Origin: Diorhabda sublineata
Lineage: Eukaryota > Arthropoda > Insecta > Coleoptera > Chrysomelidae
Reading direction: 5' to 3'
NCBI RefSeq assembly: GCF_026230105.1
Contig: NC_079482.1
Location: forward strand, 18,786,001 to 18,850,000
DNA length: 64,000 nt
The notes beneath the pieces were generated by a model that did not search any database, was not told the origin of the DNA, and worked only from the letters and a program-made list of their open reading frames with translations. The translations under genes and the position numbers were made by a program. Shown in pieces: positions 48,101 to 63,100 of this stretch; within the stretch, counting starts at the first letter, position 1, and each line of letters starts with the position of its first letter.

Positions 48101-51100
48101 CCTTAATACACGCCGCAAATAGACACCACGAGAAGAGACTCATTGAATTGTTTGAAATACGTTTAGGTATTTCAAAGTTTCAATAAAGTCGTTGATGCTT
48201 GTTTCAATTGAAATTAGATGAATGTAATTCATTTATATAATCATTAAATTTTCGAAAAAAACATTTCAAACTCCTATTATTTTCCAGGAGCTCGGGAAAC
48301 CGATTTTCTGAATAGCATTTGTGCTCTAGTCAAAGTATATACGTAGATCGAAGACGTTCAAGTAATTTTCATTTAAGTCTGGTTGAGGAACAGCGTTGCT
48401 CTTAAAAATATAAACTGAATCAATATAACTCACTTATAAATAATGTTGAAGAAAATTTTTCCAACAAAAAAATTTATAGAACTGTAATTGCCAATGCTGC
48501 GATTCTATTGTAAAATCCCGTTTTGTGTTCACAATTTTGTCTCTTTGGGTACATCTATATCCGATAATATCAATGTAATTGTCTTAAGTACGTACATCAC
48601 TTTTAAACTCAATTCTGAAGCTTATGATTAACAAAATAGCAAAAAGATGGAGAGTATACATAGAATCATTGATGCTTTTATGTTTTTGCCAACAAATTAT
48701 TGGGACAACCTGCGGGTGCTGATACATGCAGAAACTATAACCAAAGAATGCATTAATCTAAGTAAGAACAATCTACGAATATTAACAGGAGTCCTATCGA
48801 GGCACTTTGACACCTAAAGACGCAGATAATGCGGGGTGCAGATTTTGTTGCTCTATCCACATTCTCGCTAAGTGTGAAACACTACAAAACTTCAAAACAC
48901 TACACCCGGGAGCATATGAAATAGAAGTCGAAGATCTCTGGCAATTAAAGCCATCCCACATTCTAGACTTTTTAAAAGTAATGGGATTATCAGATCAGCT
49001 GTAAACACTGGGGAAGTGTATACGATACCCCAAAAAAATCCATACATACCATAGCATACATGTTTTTACCAGTAAAAATCTTGTGAAATACATATACTTT
49101 TCCTAATGTCTAAATTAATGAAAAAATACTTTTACAATGAACTGAACGGAAAAATTTTAGAGTACTCAGTACTTACCTGTTTCGTGAATCCATTCAATAG
49201 CTTGTTTGGCAGATCTCTCAAATAAAACAAATTGTTGACATTGGTCCAACTTCTTTTTCCTTTGAGTCCAATGCTCCAAAACTTTATTTTCTTGATTTAA
49301 TAATTTTTCTAGAATACCCTTCACTCTAGCTTCGTGATTGCCACTGCTACTTGGATAATTATAAAACTGCAAACTTCTAGTTGTATATTTCAAAAATGTT
49401 TCAGCTGTTCTTCGTGCTAATGTACAAGCCTTCAAAAAAGCTTCTTTTTGTTCTTGATGTTTGTTAATTAGTTGGGATATGGCGGTGGCTTTGTCAATGT
49501 TTGCTTGTCCAGTGGCGCACCAATCTTCATCCCTCCTGCAATATATTACAAATTATATTATTCCATCACATAGATCAATGTGAAAACAAATAAATAGATA
49601 TTTAATTTACCTATATTCCCTTTCCAAGCTGTCCAAAACAGAGCAAACTTGTTCAGCAGTTTTATAAAAGTTTAAACTGGCCGTCACTAATTTGTGTCGT
49701 TCTTCAGCACATGTTACCAACTGCTGCCATCTCTTGGTAACTTCTTCAGAAATATCTTTGATACTTTGTGGATCGTAATGATTGGCATTGATTAAAGTAT
49801 CTGCTCGATGTTTAACTTGAACAGCTGAAAAATAAATAAAAAAAATAAGTTTATTTCTATATAATAGATAAAAGAAATGTTAGATACATATTTTGGCAAA
49901 TGAGACCATTAAATGATAATATAAACACATAATACATTACCAAGAAACATTTTAATGAAATATTGTTAGATAATATACTGAGAATATTGTTTACTGCCCT
50001 AACACCAACTTTTACAACAATTACAATGTGTTCAATGTGAATATCATCATTTCCAGAGTTTTCAATTTAGTTGATTCTATTTTTTAATAAATGTTTATTT
50101 ACATTTATGTAATTTGTAGTTGAATTTATTTACATGTATTGCTTAGATTCGACCAGCAGGTCATTTACCTACCGAACACACAGTTTATCTTCAGTCTCTG
50201 AATACGATAACTTAGATATCGAAATGCGCGTCAGTGCAATTGTGAGTGTTGGTGTAGTTTGTGGTGTAAACAGTGTGTTCAGTATGAATATGACCAACGG
50301 TTCCAGAAATTCAAACTCAGTTAAATCATTTACCTGTCTCAATTGTTTCTTCTAAACTAACATCATTTGAGGGAAGCGGGATACATTTTCAACAATGAAT
50401 TATAGCATGTCAAATAGAAAAAAAAAGTGGACTAATTGGAGCCATAACTTTATAAATAGTGATGATTTAAATTGTAAATTAACTGATATTTAGAGGTATT
50501 CACCTTCAGAATATGTTGTTTTTTGTAGAATAAACTAAAAGTATTTATAATAAATTCCATAATTATCAGCATAACTAGAGAGTTTACATTAGTAATTTTA
50601 AAAAAATGTTTTTAATCGCAAATACATGATATTATCATCATAATTCTTAAAATTTAATAAAAATAGAATTGGTGGATACCTACACCTATAGAATAAAAGG
50701 AATTTTCGTTTATTGAAATTTAGTACTTTAATTGAGTTGTGGTGTTACTTCACTTATTGTATTAATATTAATTCGTCACATTTATGATTTATGTAATAGA
50801 ACGCATAACGGATTCTATTTTAAAACAAACAAAATTTTAACTCTCCCCGTTCTTTTCATTTTAGAATCTATTTGTTTCGCAAACACTTTCACACAACTCA
50901 ATTGAGACACCTATTCATAGCTACCCTACTACAAGAAAAATTTGGACATTTACTTAACAATATCCACTTCTGATCTGGTAAAAAATTTCATATTCTTCAG
51001 TACAAAAAAATTATTTCATCAGCTACCTTCAGAATTAAAAATGGCAAATACATTTTATAAGGTCCAGAGATTCACAAAGGCATTTCTGCTTGAAATATCT

Positions 51101-54100
51101 TTTTATTCTAGGGCAGAATTCTACCATAGACTCAATAGACTGGCATAATTAAATTTAATATTAAATAAGATTTTATATGAATTATAATTATTATCAAGCC
51201 AAATTTTTATTTCATATTATCTAATATAAAATTGTGTTGCTTTGTCCATAAAATTTTAAAATTTTTTATATTTATTTATATCTCTTTCTATTAATATTGA
51301 TTATTCTCAATTATTTGATATTGGTCGAACAGTAAATGAAAAAGTGTTTCAGGTTTATTCCAACCAGATATCGTGAGTCAAACCGAGACTAATTAAGGAT
51401 TTTGAAATGAGAATGTGCAGATTCTATAAATTCAAGAACCACCCCGGACTTCATTTTTCTATTCTATTCCTGATTAAGCCAAATCATAAACATAAATATT
51501 ATTAATAATATGATGCTGAACACTATAAAGCTAGATTTAAATAACGAACACAAACAAATCATGTAGGATTTAAAATAAAATGTTAATAACAAAACATTCT
51601 ATGCACGAAAAGTGTGAAATCAGTCCATTCACTTATTGGAACATTGGACATTATCCATTGCTTGTTGAATGCATTTATTAGACATGATTGAACTTATGAT
51701 AATAAATTCTGACTGTTGTTGGAATGAAACCATAATATAACTAACACTTTTTTTATATTACCAATACTTTAAATACATCAATAGTATGATAGAAAAACGC
51801 TTTGTTTAGAGCAAAGGATTGAAATTTATCTTCGATTACAGCTTCGAAAAACGACCGCAAACTGTCCCTACCAAGGGATAAATAAATATAAGCAAATTCT
51901 GCTAGGTTATATTGTTTTGCGTATTCTGACCAGCATTTATAAAAGTCTCTTGATCTATTTAATTTGTAATAGAAATTTTTTGTTACCCGTCACAATTTCA
52001 GAAACTATTGTATACCTTGTCGTTTGCTTTGATATTCGTTTTCTTCAAAAATGAAGAAGAATCATCATCAGCGATATCACAACTCTATTTAGCACTTTTG
52101 TTTTATTTAATTACTTCCAGGAAACCAGTTGTAACTTCAGCTTGTAATGAGGATATCTTTTGAATTGATACATTTTTTTCCAGGTATTTGAATCATTTGA
52201 CAACTTAGGGAATCACGTCTGCATTCATGAAATCAACTAGTTATTTTGATTCTGATCTCTTTGAAAAGTTTGATGAGTCCTGATACATTGTTCCACCATA
52301 TTGCATAAAGAATCGTGGCTCCATCGAGTAGTTTGTTCAATACCAATGCGTCTTACTTGTGCTTTACCGGAGTGAATAAATAGGCAACAAAATCTCTCAC
52401 AGCTTCTATCATTCGTGTTATTTCCAATTAAGATTTAAAGGATTCCTCGAATAAAACATATTCTGCATTTACTGCACTCTTTTTTTATATTGGAACAAAA
52501 TCATGAGCAAGAAACTGAATGTTACTTTGTGAAATATTTCACGCATTTTTATTGAATGGTATCATTTTGTAAAAGTTTATTGCAAACAAATGCTGTAATG
52601 CAATACATTTTATAAAATAGTCAAACTAAAAATGAAATAGTTATATGTAACGATACCAATGATCTTCAAATAAAGCATATTGTTTGGAGATCTGAGCATG
52701 AATTAAATAGAAGACCAACAGCGTTTTGCCTACTATAGTCATTCAGATTTAAATATGTTACTCGCAAAAGTATAACCAAAGATTTGGTACTTTGATGAAG
52801 GACTTCGCCTAGTATACGTTAGTTGGAAACTGACCAAATTATTATTCGTGGCTTCTTTAAAATAAATCATCGTTTCACTAACAAAAAATATGGTACAGAA
52901 TTATCACAATAATGCATTATTAATGCTTCTATATATTCTTGATTTTATGGTCTCTTCTGTTTTAAAATTATTTTTTTTAAATAATTTTTGAAAGATTGAT
53001 AAAAAATTGACGTTTCGTCTTTATCATTATTTTAATTGGAGACAATTCAAGAAAATGTTTTATGCCAAATAGAAGCTCCGAAGAGAAATTTTTATAGTTT
53101 TAAGTCTAATTTTACTGAAAATAATGCATATTATAATCCTTTATTACCTATGTGGAAATTCCAAATATTACCTGAGGTATGTGTTTTTTCGATGGCCACT
53201 TGAAATTGTTCATGTTCTTTTTTCAAAAGTTCGGCATCACCTAAACTATTGGGTATCGTAAAACTAGCCATTAGCATAGATTCTCCATTCCTTATCCAGC
53301 TGATCACTTGGTTAGCATCATTTTGAAATTGGCCGAGTTGAATGCACTGTTCAAGCTTAACACGTTTTAATTCTGCCAATTCTTCTAGATCCATTTCTCT
53401 GTCATGAAGAAATTCAAGTAGAACTTGAACCTAAACCAAAACAACAAAAATTTAATACTCATTTAAAATATTCATACAAATTTGGTTGCTTGTGTGTTGA
53501 GTATTTATCCATTTAAAGATTTCAAGAGCACTGAAGCTACAATTCTAGGGGACAGTAAAAAATTGATCTTATTTTCTTCTTATAAAAAATGTTTGGGTTC
53601 AGTTGAAAAGCTAGTAGAAAAAATTTTACAGTATAAAATTTTTATTCACCAGTGCAAAAATTATAAAAAATAATCAGCTTATTTTACAGGTTTTAGTTAA
53701 AATTCAATAAACACAAAGTGAAATGAGGGCTACGTTTTTTGTTTACCAGTTAGCATCACTGATGAGTGGTGTGAATTTATCTTAAAGTAGTAGTTAGTAG
53801 CAATTTGCAGGGAAAACTAATTTAAAATATTGTGTTTTGTAAAAAAAATCGCAACACTGACTGGAAAAACTAAACTCACTGTACACCAACGCCTCTGATA
53901 GCAAATGTGTGATAGAGGGAGTTGCATCTTTTATTTTTTATAACGATAGCAAAAAATTACCCCTAATAATAATTAACATAGTTAAAACCATAAATTGGTA
54001 ATTTTTTTCCAAACATTCTGACTCATCCACTTGGACTTACTAATTGATTTAGTTGTATAAATATTGTTATCAAGTCTGAAATAATATCTTTGATGAAAAA

Positions 54101-57100
54101 GGAGATATACTTAGTTGTTATTAATTTTTAATTCTATTAATGTTATTAGAAAATCTAAAAATCTTGAATTTCTTCATGAGATATTTGTTACTAGTATTGA
54201 TAATTTCTTCAATGAATTAATTTCCCAATCTTTATTTATTGGTCTATTTTAATAAATCTGTTCTTTTTAATAATCAAATTTTTTAATTTTCGGCTCAATT
54301 TTGATCTATATCCTAGTTTCATTTTTATTATTTTATGAAGACTTGTTACTATTGTTAAAATCCAATTTGCGGAAAAGAGCCACGCTTTTTTGGTATTTCA
54401 AGGTTAGTTAATGCTGTTTTCTTCTCTGACAATTCATGATTTTTTAATATACTCTATTGTGTAGTGTAGTACTATATATTGTGATGATTCTTCTATGTTA
54501 AAAGCATAACAATTATCACAATGTCTCGTATATTAATGGTTTTTTAGGCAATTGTCTTTGACAATTTTTTGGTCTAGGAGACTTCTATAAAAATATCATT
54601 TATTGAGGCAGCTTGACATGGTATAAGACAACGTGCAAGAAATTGCATGAAATTTTTTCCAAAAGGCCGCTTGACATAATGCAAGACAACGTGTAATGCA
54701 ATGCAAGTCGCAATATTTCTTGATCAAAAGCATATGCAGCTGAAGTTCAACTGATTGTTTTATGCAAGATCTCGCACTTGCAACATCATCGGTTCGGTGC
54801 CATTTTTTGAGGTAGATTACTCCTCGTTTTCTATTTTTGTTTTCTTTATAGTTTATCGTTTGTCTTGGCTGCTTTTGTTATTATTTTTCATTTCTTTAGG
54901 TCGTCTAAGTAATATTTTGATCTTGCAAGAGATTGCATGCAATTTCTTGCATGTTGACTTGCATCATATCAAGTGGCCTTCCCATTACACCAAAAGAAAT
55001 AATTCTTTATAATTAGTGTTAAATGGATCATAAAGGCAGAAAATTTTTGAATCCAGGGAGTGAATTTTTGATAAGAGAATATTTTAAGGAATACATGGAT
55101 ATTAAAAAATTAAAGTATATTAATAGAAACAAGAGAAGTTGAAATGCTGATAAGAAATAAGAGAGACAAAAACTTGGAAGGATTTAAACAAGATGAACGC
55201 TAGAAGAATATTAGCAAGGCTGACATGAGAGCAGTATAGATAAGCATTCCTGTATAAATAAAGAGTTAAAAAGAGCATTACAAATACTTGAGAATTTTAT
55301 ATTTATTTTTTATATTTTAATAAACAATATAATTTATAATAAATTCGAAATCATTTCAAACGTATACAAATTATCTCAAAGTAACAGGTCATTAATGTTA
55401 TATTTGTAATTTTTTATAAGTCGTTTTATTAATACACAAATGAATAAAAAAATTCGAATAAATTATCCTAAATTATAGTTGTATCTATAATCTCATAAGC
55501 CGATTAAACGTGACACATACATCAACGACCTATGGAACACTGCAATTTAACATTAAAAATATTATACGGGGAGATACACGGCAGACGGACGGTTTCAAAC
55601 TGTGTAGTATTGAGAATGAGGTGATCATAGTGGAGACAGTTCTGATCCAAACTAAACGCCATTTCATTCACTCAGTCTTTTTGAAACAATGTAACTTGCA
55701 GCTTCGGTTGATTAAAACGATGACAGATTTAAGAAAACTGGTGAGTTTATTACAGCCACGCAGTGATTGTTTGGTCTACGTGGAGCTGTTTCGAGCCAAT
55801 CGTTGATAAAAAGCATCCTGGCTTGAAACGCAGGGCAAGGACACCAAAAAATGTTGAAGAGTAAGGAAAGTGGTTTTCAGAAGCCCAAGAAGGTCACCTA
55901 CATGTCATAATAGTGAGAGCTACGAATCAATCGTAGATCAGTTAGATGAATTTCACATGAATAGTTAACATTCCATTCCTCCAAAAAGCTCATTGTCTAC
56001 CAATTTCAAGCAACTGATTTTGGTGTGAGTGAGAAGGATTATAGAATTCAAGTGATTTTGGTATCAAATGAAAATGGAATTTTAGTGATGTGAGATGGAG
56101 CTTGTCATATCTTATCCACCAGAACCTTCCAGAATCTCAAAAAGTAACTATACCATCATCTTCTAGATTCACAAAATGTAAAAATGTAACAATCTGGTGT
56201 ACTGTAAGCGAAGATGTGAATTGTAGAATTGAAGTGATTTTGGTATCAAATGAGAAGAGAATTTTGGGTATGTCCCATCTAGCTTATCATACCTTATCCA
56301 CCAGCATCTTCTAGACTCACGAAAAGTAAAAATCTGGTGTGCTGTAAGCGAAGACTTTGATTACAGAGTTCAGAGTGATTTTGGTATCAAATGAAAAGGG
56401 AATTTTGGTGATGACCCATGGAGCTTATCTATCTTATCCACCATGATCTTCTAGATTCACAAAAAGTGAAAATCTGGTGTGCTTTTGGCTCTGTTGGCAT
56501 TATTGTACCTTATTTTTTCAAAAAGGTTTACATTTGTAAGGTTGAATTAAGACCACCTCGATAAATCCCTTTAAAAAGTGTTTGGGACGGGGCAATACCA
56601 CAGACCACAATGACAGTTTTTAGATGTATGTTCCCTGGACAGATTATTTCAGGTTTTGGCAATGTTTCTTGTCCTCCCAGTTGTTCCCACTTATCAGTGT
56701 TTTTCTGTGGGGTACTTTAATAGCTGTCTTTATAACCACAAACCACGAAATTCGAACGAGCTGGAGATGGAATCATTAAAGAAATCGCTGATATCCTTGC
56801 AGTGATGTAAGTCCTTGTGATGGAGAATTTTGAGAAGAGAGTTGAGTCGTGCTATTGAAATGATGCACATCACCTTGACGATTGACAAAATCACCACAAA
56901 TAACTGAAATTGCAGATAATGAGCTTTCTTAACTAACTAGCGATTGATGAGGATTTGAATTTGTGTAATTACAAATACATTGATTTCAAAATTGGCTGAG
57001 TATTTATTTATTTATTTGATTAAAAATTCCCGTATGTCACATTGTATTACATTTTAAATACTAAGAAAAAAAACTGTTTACTTTCAAATTTCTTACCCTA

Positions 57101-60100
57101 GTCTGAGCGTTATACTGAGCATCAGCCATAACACATATTCCAGAATTTTCAAACACCTGTACCAAATCCTGTCCTTGTTGCAAAACTTGGTAGGTCGTAT
57201 TCTGCATTTGACTGACGCTTTCGTTGTGCAATCTCAAAAATTGTTCTGCTTTCGGTATATCTCTGGTTAGTTCACTATGCTGAAGTTCTTCTGACCACAT
57301 TTCAAGTTGAGAGGAAACCTCAAGAGCGTCTCTTTCAAAAAGTCTTAATCTCAAACACAGATCTAATCGAAGCTTCCTCGCCGCCCAAAGTTCTTCGAGA
57401 TCGTTTCTTTGTTTCGCTAATCGGTCCAGAGCAGATTCTATTGCAGCTACTGAACCAGTTGTGTCCATTTCAGCAATAGACCTATAAGATTCAAAATTAT
57501 TGAAAAAAAATATCATTTTACCTTATCTAATTTTACGGAATTACGTTGTGCGGTCCATGAGTTCTTAGCTTAACATAGAAGGAAAGATCATAAATCCTTT
57601 TATTTCCACACACATTTTAGAAAATATGTGTAAAGCTTCTATATTAATATAAAAATATGATGCATTTTTACACCTTAAATTGCTCTTCAGCTTTACGAAC
57701 AGAAAATAGTCGAACAGGGCCAGATCAGGGATATATAATGAATGTATATTAGCTTTGGTAAGCGAAGTAATGTGGACTGGAGCATTGTCATGAAGCAAGT
57801 GCAAAACTCTGCTGATTTTTTCGCGGCTATTTTCGTTATACATACGTTAGTACATCAGAGTAATATGCCACGTTTATGGTTATAGTCGATTACTCAAAGT
57901 CAATCAAAGCGATACCCTAGCAGTCGCAAAATATTGTAGCCTTTTTTGGTGCTTTCCGTGACCTTCTGTTTTTTTTTCGCACGAATTCTCCTTTCCGATA
58001 CCACTCCATGGATTCTCATTTGGATGTCAGATCATTGTAAAAGACATTACAATTACAATTGATCGGATTACATTTTCTTGGTCCTCGAGGCTAACCTCTA
58101 AAAATCGCTCACAACATTCTATTCGACGTTGCTTTCGCACTCAAAGCACCCACCTTGTACAAATTTTCGTTATATTTGAATACTCATGTAAGATTGTTTT
58201 GGAAATACCAGTCTGTGCTATAATTTCTTTTGTTTTTAGGCACGGGTCATTTAGAACAATTTTTTCCTCTAAATTAACGTTTTTTTGGAGTAGAAGCCGT
58301 CACAGAACCTTCTATTTTCTAACGATTCTCCTTCCTAGCGAAATAGCTTAGACTAATTTTCAATTTTTGAAAATGATGGACACAAGTCACCGTAAATAGC
58401 ATCCATTCTATTTTTGATTTGTTTCGCTGTTAATCCTTTTTTAGTCTAAAATTTTATAATGGCGTGAACTAAACTTGAGACATTTTTCATAGCAGCTTGA
58501 CTGCGATGTACTATAATAAAATAGATTGAAGCAGCATGTTGACTACAATAAAAAATTGAAATATCTATATATTTTCTATCAAGGTTAACACATTTTTTTC
58601 ATCAAGATTTCAGATTTTGTAATGCTTCTCGAAAGGAAGATCGTTCAACCTCGACAAACATAAGAATTCATAATCTGAGGAAAATCCATACCCTCCAGAC
58701 CTCCTTTACAGGCTCGTTTAAAGGTTTTAGCACAAGGCTCTAAATGGTTAATTACGGGGATGAAAATATGTTTGCTAAGGTTTCTTGATTTCAATACTAC
58801 TAAAAAAAATTAATCGAACTGTTGCAGAAATGAAAGTTTTGCTCCAAAAATGAAATTCATTGTTAAAAATAATTCAATATTTTTCCTTCCTGACTCGCTA
58901 ATACACGGGATCTTTCAAAACGTTCGCATGCGAGTTATATCAATGCATTAAGCGAAAAAAATCTATTAAAAATCACCAAACAATCACATGTCTATAACGC
59001 AAAGTCCAAAAATGCGGCAGCAGCTAAATACTTTTATGGCTCTTTCGACCGCTCGAAAGGGATGAACTTAAACGTTCCACAAGCTTTGATTGGCTAAACC
59101 TTATTGTTAATTTGCGATTAAACTATGCATTATAGACATGTGATTGTTTGGTGATTTTTAATCGATTTTTTTCGCTTAATGCATTGATATAACTCGCATG
59201 CGAACGTTTTGAAAGATCCCGTGTATTAGCGAGTCAGAAAGGAAAAATATTGAATTATTTTTAACAATGAATTTCATTTTTGGAGCAAAACTTTCATTTC
59301 TGCAACAGTTCGATTAATTTTTTTTAGTAGTATTGAAATCAAGAAACCTTAGCAAACATATTTTCATCCCCGTAATTAACCATTTAGAGCCTTGTGCTAA
59401 AACCTCTAAATGAGCCTGTAAATGAGGTCTGGAGGGTATGGATTTTCCTCAGATTATGAATTCTTATGTTATGTCTGTATGTCCAGCGTTACATTTCCCA
59501 GTTTTTTAAAGTACAAGATTTTTCAGAATTTTCGTTCGACTGGGTTAGGGAAGTCCAGTCGGGTCTTAATCCTACGGCCCTGACGATAATTTAACAATCG
59601 TTTTGATAAGAAAATATATTATTTATTATTAGATATAAATTATAAGTAAACAACTGTTATTGTTGTTATTTTCAACCCACGTACAACGCATTAATGTTCA
59701 TACTCGTATCAAATAGCGTAATGTTTATAAAAAAACAGGTACATTAATAAAATAAGGAAACGGTTCTACGACTGAACATAATACGATACTACATATTAAT
59801 ATTTAGAAATGCGTAAAATTTGTCAAACGACAATGCTTGTTACGTCTACTAACATATTAAATAAATCTTAGTCATGTGGCCGTAACAGTTCAAAGTAATA
59901 CGTACAATTAATATTTCTGTAGTTTCCCAATCATACGATGATCACTAATACGAATTATGTCTCATACAGATTCTATATGAAAAGCCCAGCGGCTATTCGT
60001 ACTGGTACCATCAATCTTGTTTTCGATAGAATGATTAATGAGAAAGAAATTTCAGGTTCAACTCGTTTCTATACACCAGTGTATAACATTTAATTAAAAT

Positions 60101-63100
60101 ATTCTCGAGTTTAACAACACCATATAGAATTTTGCAATACCCTCTTGATATTGAGATAAGACCGGAAACACACCTTTGAGAAAAATAGCAATAAAAACAT
60201 AATGGGATTAAAGGAACAAACCAACACATACAATAAGATACAATTGTAGAAAATATACCACCAGACAAAGGAAAATTGGATACGTTGAAGTCTAGGAAAT
60301 CAGGTAATGAAATCTAGTAAAGGAAAAAAAATTAAACATGGTTACAGAAAAGTTCATTTTATAACATGCCAGTTGGACTATTAAGTATTTCAAAGATTTT
60401 TCATATTTCGTTGTTTTATTAACAGATTCAAGTTTATTGAAAAATTCATCTATTGTCAATTTCCCAGTCGATACGAAAAGTTCATTAATATCTTGATTCT
60501 AAAACGTCCTCTATCAACAACGCTCACCAAAGGTTAAGCTCAAAGTAAATTTTAGGAAATTTGTGGTGAAACTATTCCTTATATTCGCTTTTTTACGCCA
60601 GACTGGTTGGAGTTTAGCTGTAATTGAGGACTCAACTGGTGTACCACCTCCTCATTATCAAATGAGTTTTGGAAAACATATAAGAAAATGAGCAGACAAA
60701 GCATCAACAATCCACAATATCGGGGATCACCAAAAGGAGACTGTTGATGTCAGTAACAAATTAACTACTTTTGTACGTCGCAGAGATATGGGGATTCCTT
60801 GCAAAAGAATAGTTCCGGTGCAAAGCAAGTCATACCGCTCAGTATCAGAACCAGCAGTATTAGCCATTCGATATATCTGCTAGCACTCGAACACAGGAGA
60901 ATATACAAGAGAATACGAAACGAGGAAAATGTCAATGAAATCATCGACAAAGCCAGAATCGCGAACGAAGAAAGAATCGCAACCATACACCAATGGAAGT
61001 AGAGGTGTGATACGGATCAAAGAGGTCGATGGACTGCGCGCCTCTGAACATAGTTACTTTTGATTTTATCAGTGCAAACAAGGGAAAGTAGAGCATCTCA
61101 CTTGTCTTGCTTGCGGACAAGCCACGCACATTCTTCATTCTTCATTGGAGCTTACAAGGCGAAATATTAAAAAAAGAAAAAGGAAAATTCTTTCCTGAAA
61201 ATATGGGATGATTAAAAAAGAAGGAACTGCGATGCCGTACGCAAAATCAATTTTACTGACGAAGAATTTGGACAAGTGAAGCAACAGAGAACAATGAATG
61301 AACAAAGCAAACGCAATTCAAGCGAAGAATAGCCATCCTATGGAATACTAACGCGAGTTCGGGATTGGAACCTCAAAAAGGTTTAGTTTAAAGAGGAAGG
61401 GTTTTAGTGGGTCGTACAAGTGTATTACAGCCCCACATATCGGTCGGTCTCGTATGACAATTGATGGAGCAAATGCGCATTCTCCTCCTCTTCGGATAAA
61501 AAAACTTGGAACCCAGTTGAGGGCTGCAACCATCCCAGCTTTCCTTTGAATAAATCCAGTTCTTATGTTTAATATTTTATACCTGAGTTGTTTTCACTTT
61601 ACAATTGCTTTGTATTTGTTGTGCTCTCTTAGATACACAGTTAATGCAAATTTTATTACTTTTTAAATAAATTTATTTGCTGATATTTTATTTATTGTTA
61701 ACCAAAATTGATTTGAAGAATTGTGTTGGGGGATAGTTTTATTTGGTGTTTGTTTTTTAATTTAATTATTTTGAAGGTTCTCCACCTCTTTCTTTTCCCT
61801 CAACTTCATTTCGTGGTGGTGACGTCGAATTTAATTTAATATTAATTATTCATCCCATCTCAGAAACAGTTATATACACTTAGCTGGAGCCGAATACGAC
61901 TTCCTGGGGAAGAGTCTCCAGCCGGGGAAGTTAAGATTACAATTTAATAATGAACTTTCTGAGGAACCCTGAGAAACCCCCAAAAAAATTTCTGTTGGTA
62001 GTGATAAAGCTCGAGGAGTGCTCAAGTTTTTCTTGCTAAAGCATGTTTAGGTGAGGGTGGAGCTATGTCTGCACTATTTCTTATGAAACAGTTGTTTATG
62101 CTTCGGGAATTAGTTCATCATCATCAACACGTTCCTTGTGGATTATGGCTTTTGTTAATTCATTCAGTGTTCATACATTTATTTAGGTAGATCATTATTT
62201 CCTTCCTCTATTTTTTTTCTTGTTCTTGGCTGTTCTTTTTATTTTTCTACATTTCACATTGTAGTTATTTTTATTTATGGGTTTTCTCTATCTTCTCATA
62301 TTTTTCTGATCATATTCCTTTGTCCAGATAAGATCGATTTTCACTTTGTAATTTTCCTGACCATTTCGAATAGTTTTTTTTATTACTTTTGCGTCTTAGA
62401 TTCCCATTTCTTGGAACGTCTGGCCCCTGAATTATTGTCATTATATTTCACCCTAATAATTCAAGTTGTTTTCAGTACATAGATGATAAATAGTCTTATA
62501 AGTGTCTTATAAATATTTATTTTTGTTGATTTTTTAACACTGATCGAATCCGAGCTAAGATTTCATTCAATATGCTGTTCCTCAATCGATCTTCCTTATC
62601 TTTTCTAATTACATCCTCAAATCTGTGCTTCTCTATTTTAAGATACTTTCGTAATATCGTCTTTACTTTTTATATACACATATATAGTTTTGCCATTTTA
62701 TTGATTGTTCTTTTATGGTTACTATAATCGTAAAATCGTCTGCATATGCTATAACTTCTTCATTGATTCAACATTACATTTTTCTTGTGCAAATTTGCTT
62801 TGCTCAGTATGTCTTCCAATTCGATTCGGCGGGGGACAGCGAATCATCCTTTTTGACCCCTGTATCAACTCCAAGTAGCTGTATTTTGACCTGACATGTA
62901 ATTTTACCTCTTTCATATGTAAAAATATGTTTGTTTTTTTAGGGATATTCAATCTTTCTGGTTCCTTTACCTTTTGCTGTCTAATTACTGCATCTAAGCC
63001 CCTTTTGAAATTTCCCAAGACTGAAAGTTAATATGATTGTACGAAAATCTGTAATGAAACCACTGACAATTTCACTTAGTGTGGATCTTGGAGTGTTTGT

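Larger units (their letters stand above)
49825..53171. other. TRIO intron with hammerhead-like repeat and RT tail
   Basis: Features are the hammerhead-like copy (50180-50310), a non-LTR tail (50930-51150) and a motif copy at 52975-53040. In 51590-52480 the minus strand gives a hint of hAT-like sequence (TTRWSHDSLCNMVEQCIR) that is too short to call. The rest is featureless. Confidence 0.5.
53431..57096. other. TRIO intron with MITE and Tc1/mariner relic
   Basis: It contains the MITE-like element at 54605-54985 and the DDE relic at 55500-56920. The stretch 53440-54600 is AT-rich and shows nothing recognisable; the 63-codon frame at 53482 has no domain. Confidence 0.55.

Noticed and set aside
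51780..52480. Possible hAT transposase remnant on the minus strand (TTRWSHDSLCNMVEQ)
   Set aside because: Only a single short block resembles the TRWNSTYDMLER motif; no second motif or end was found.
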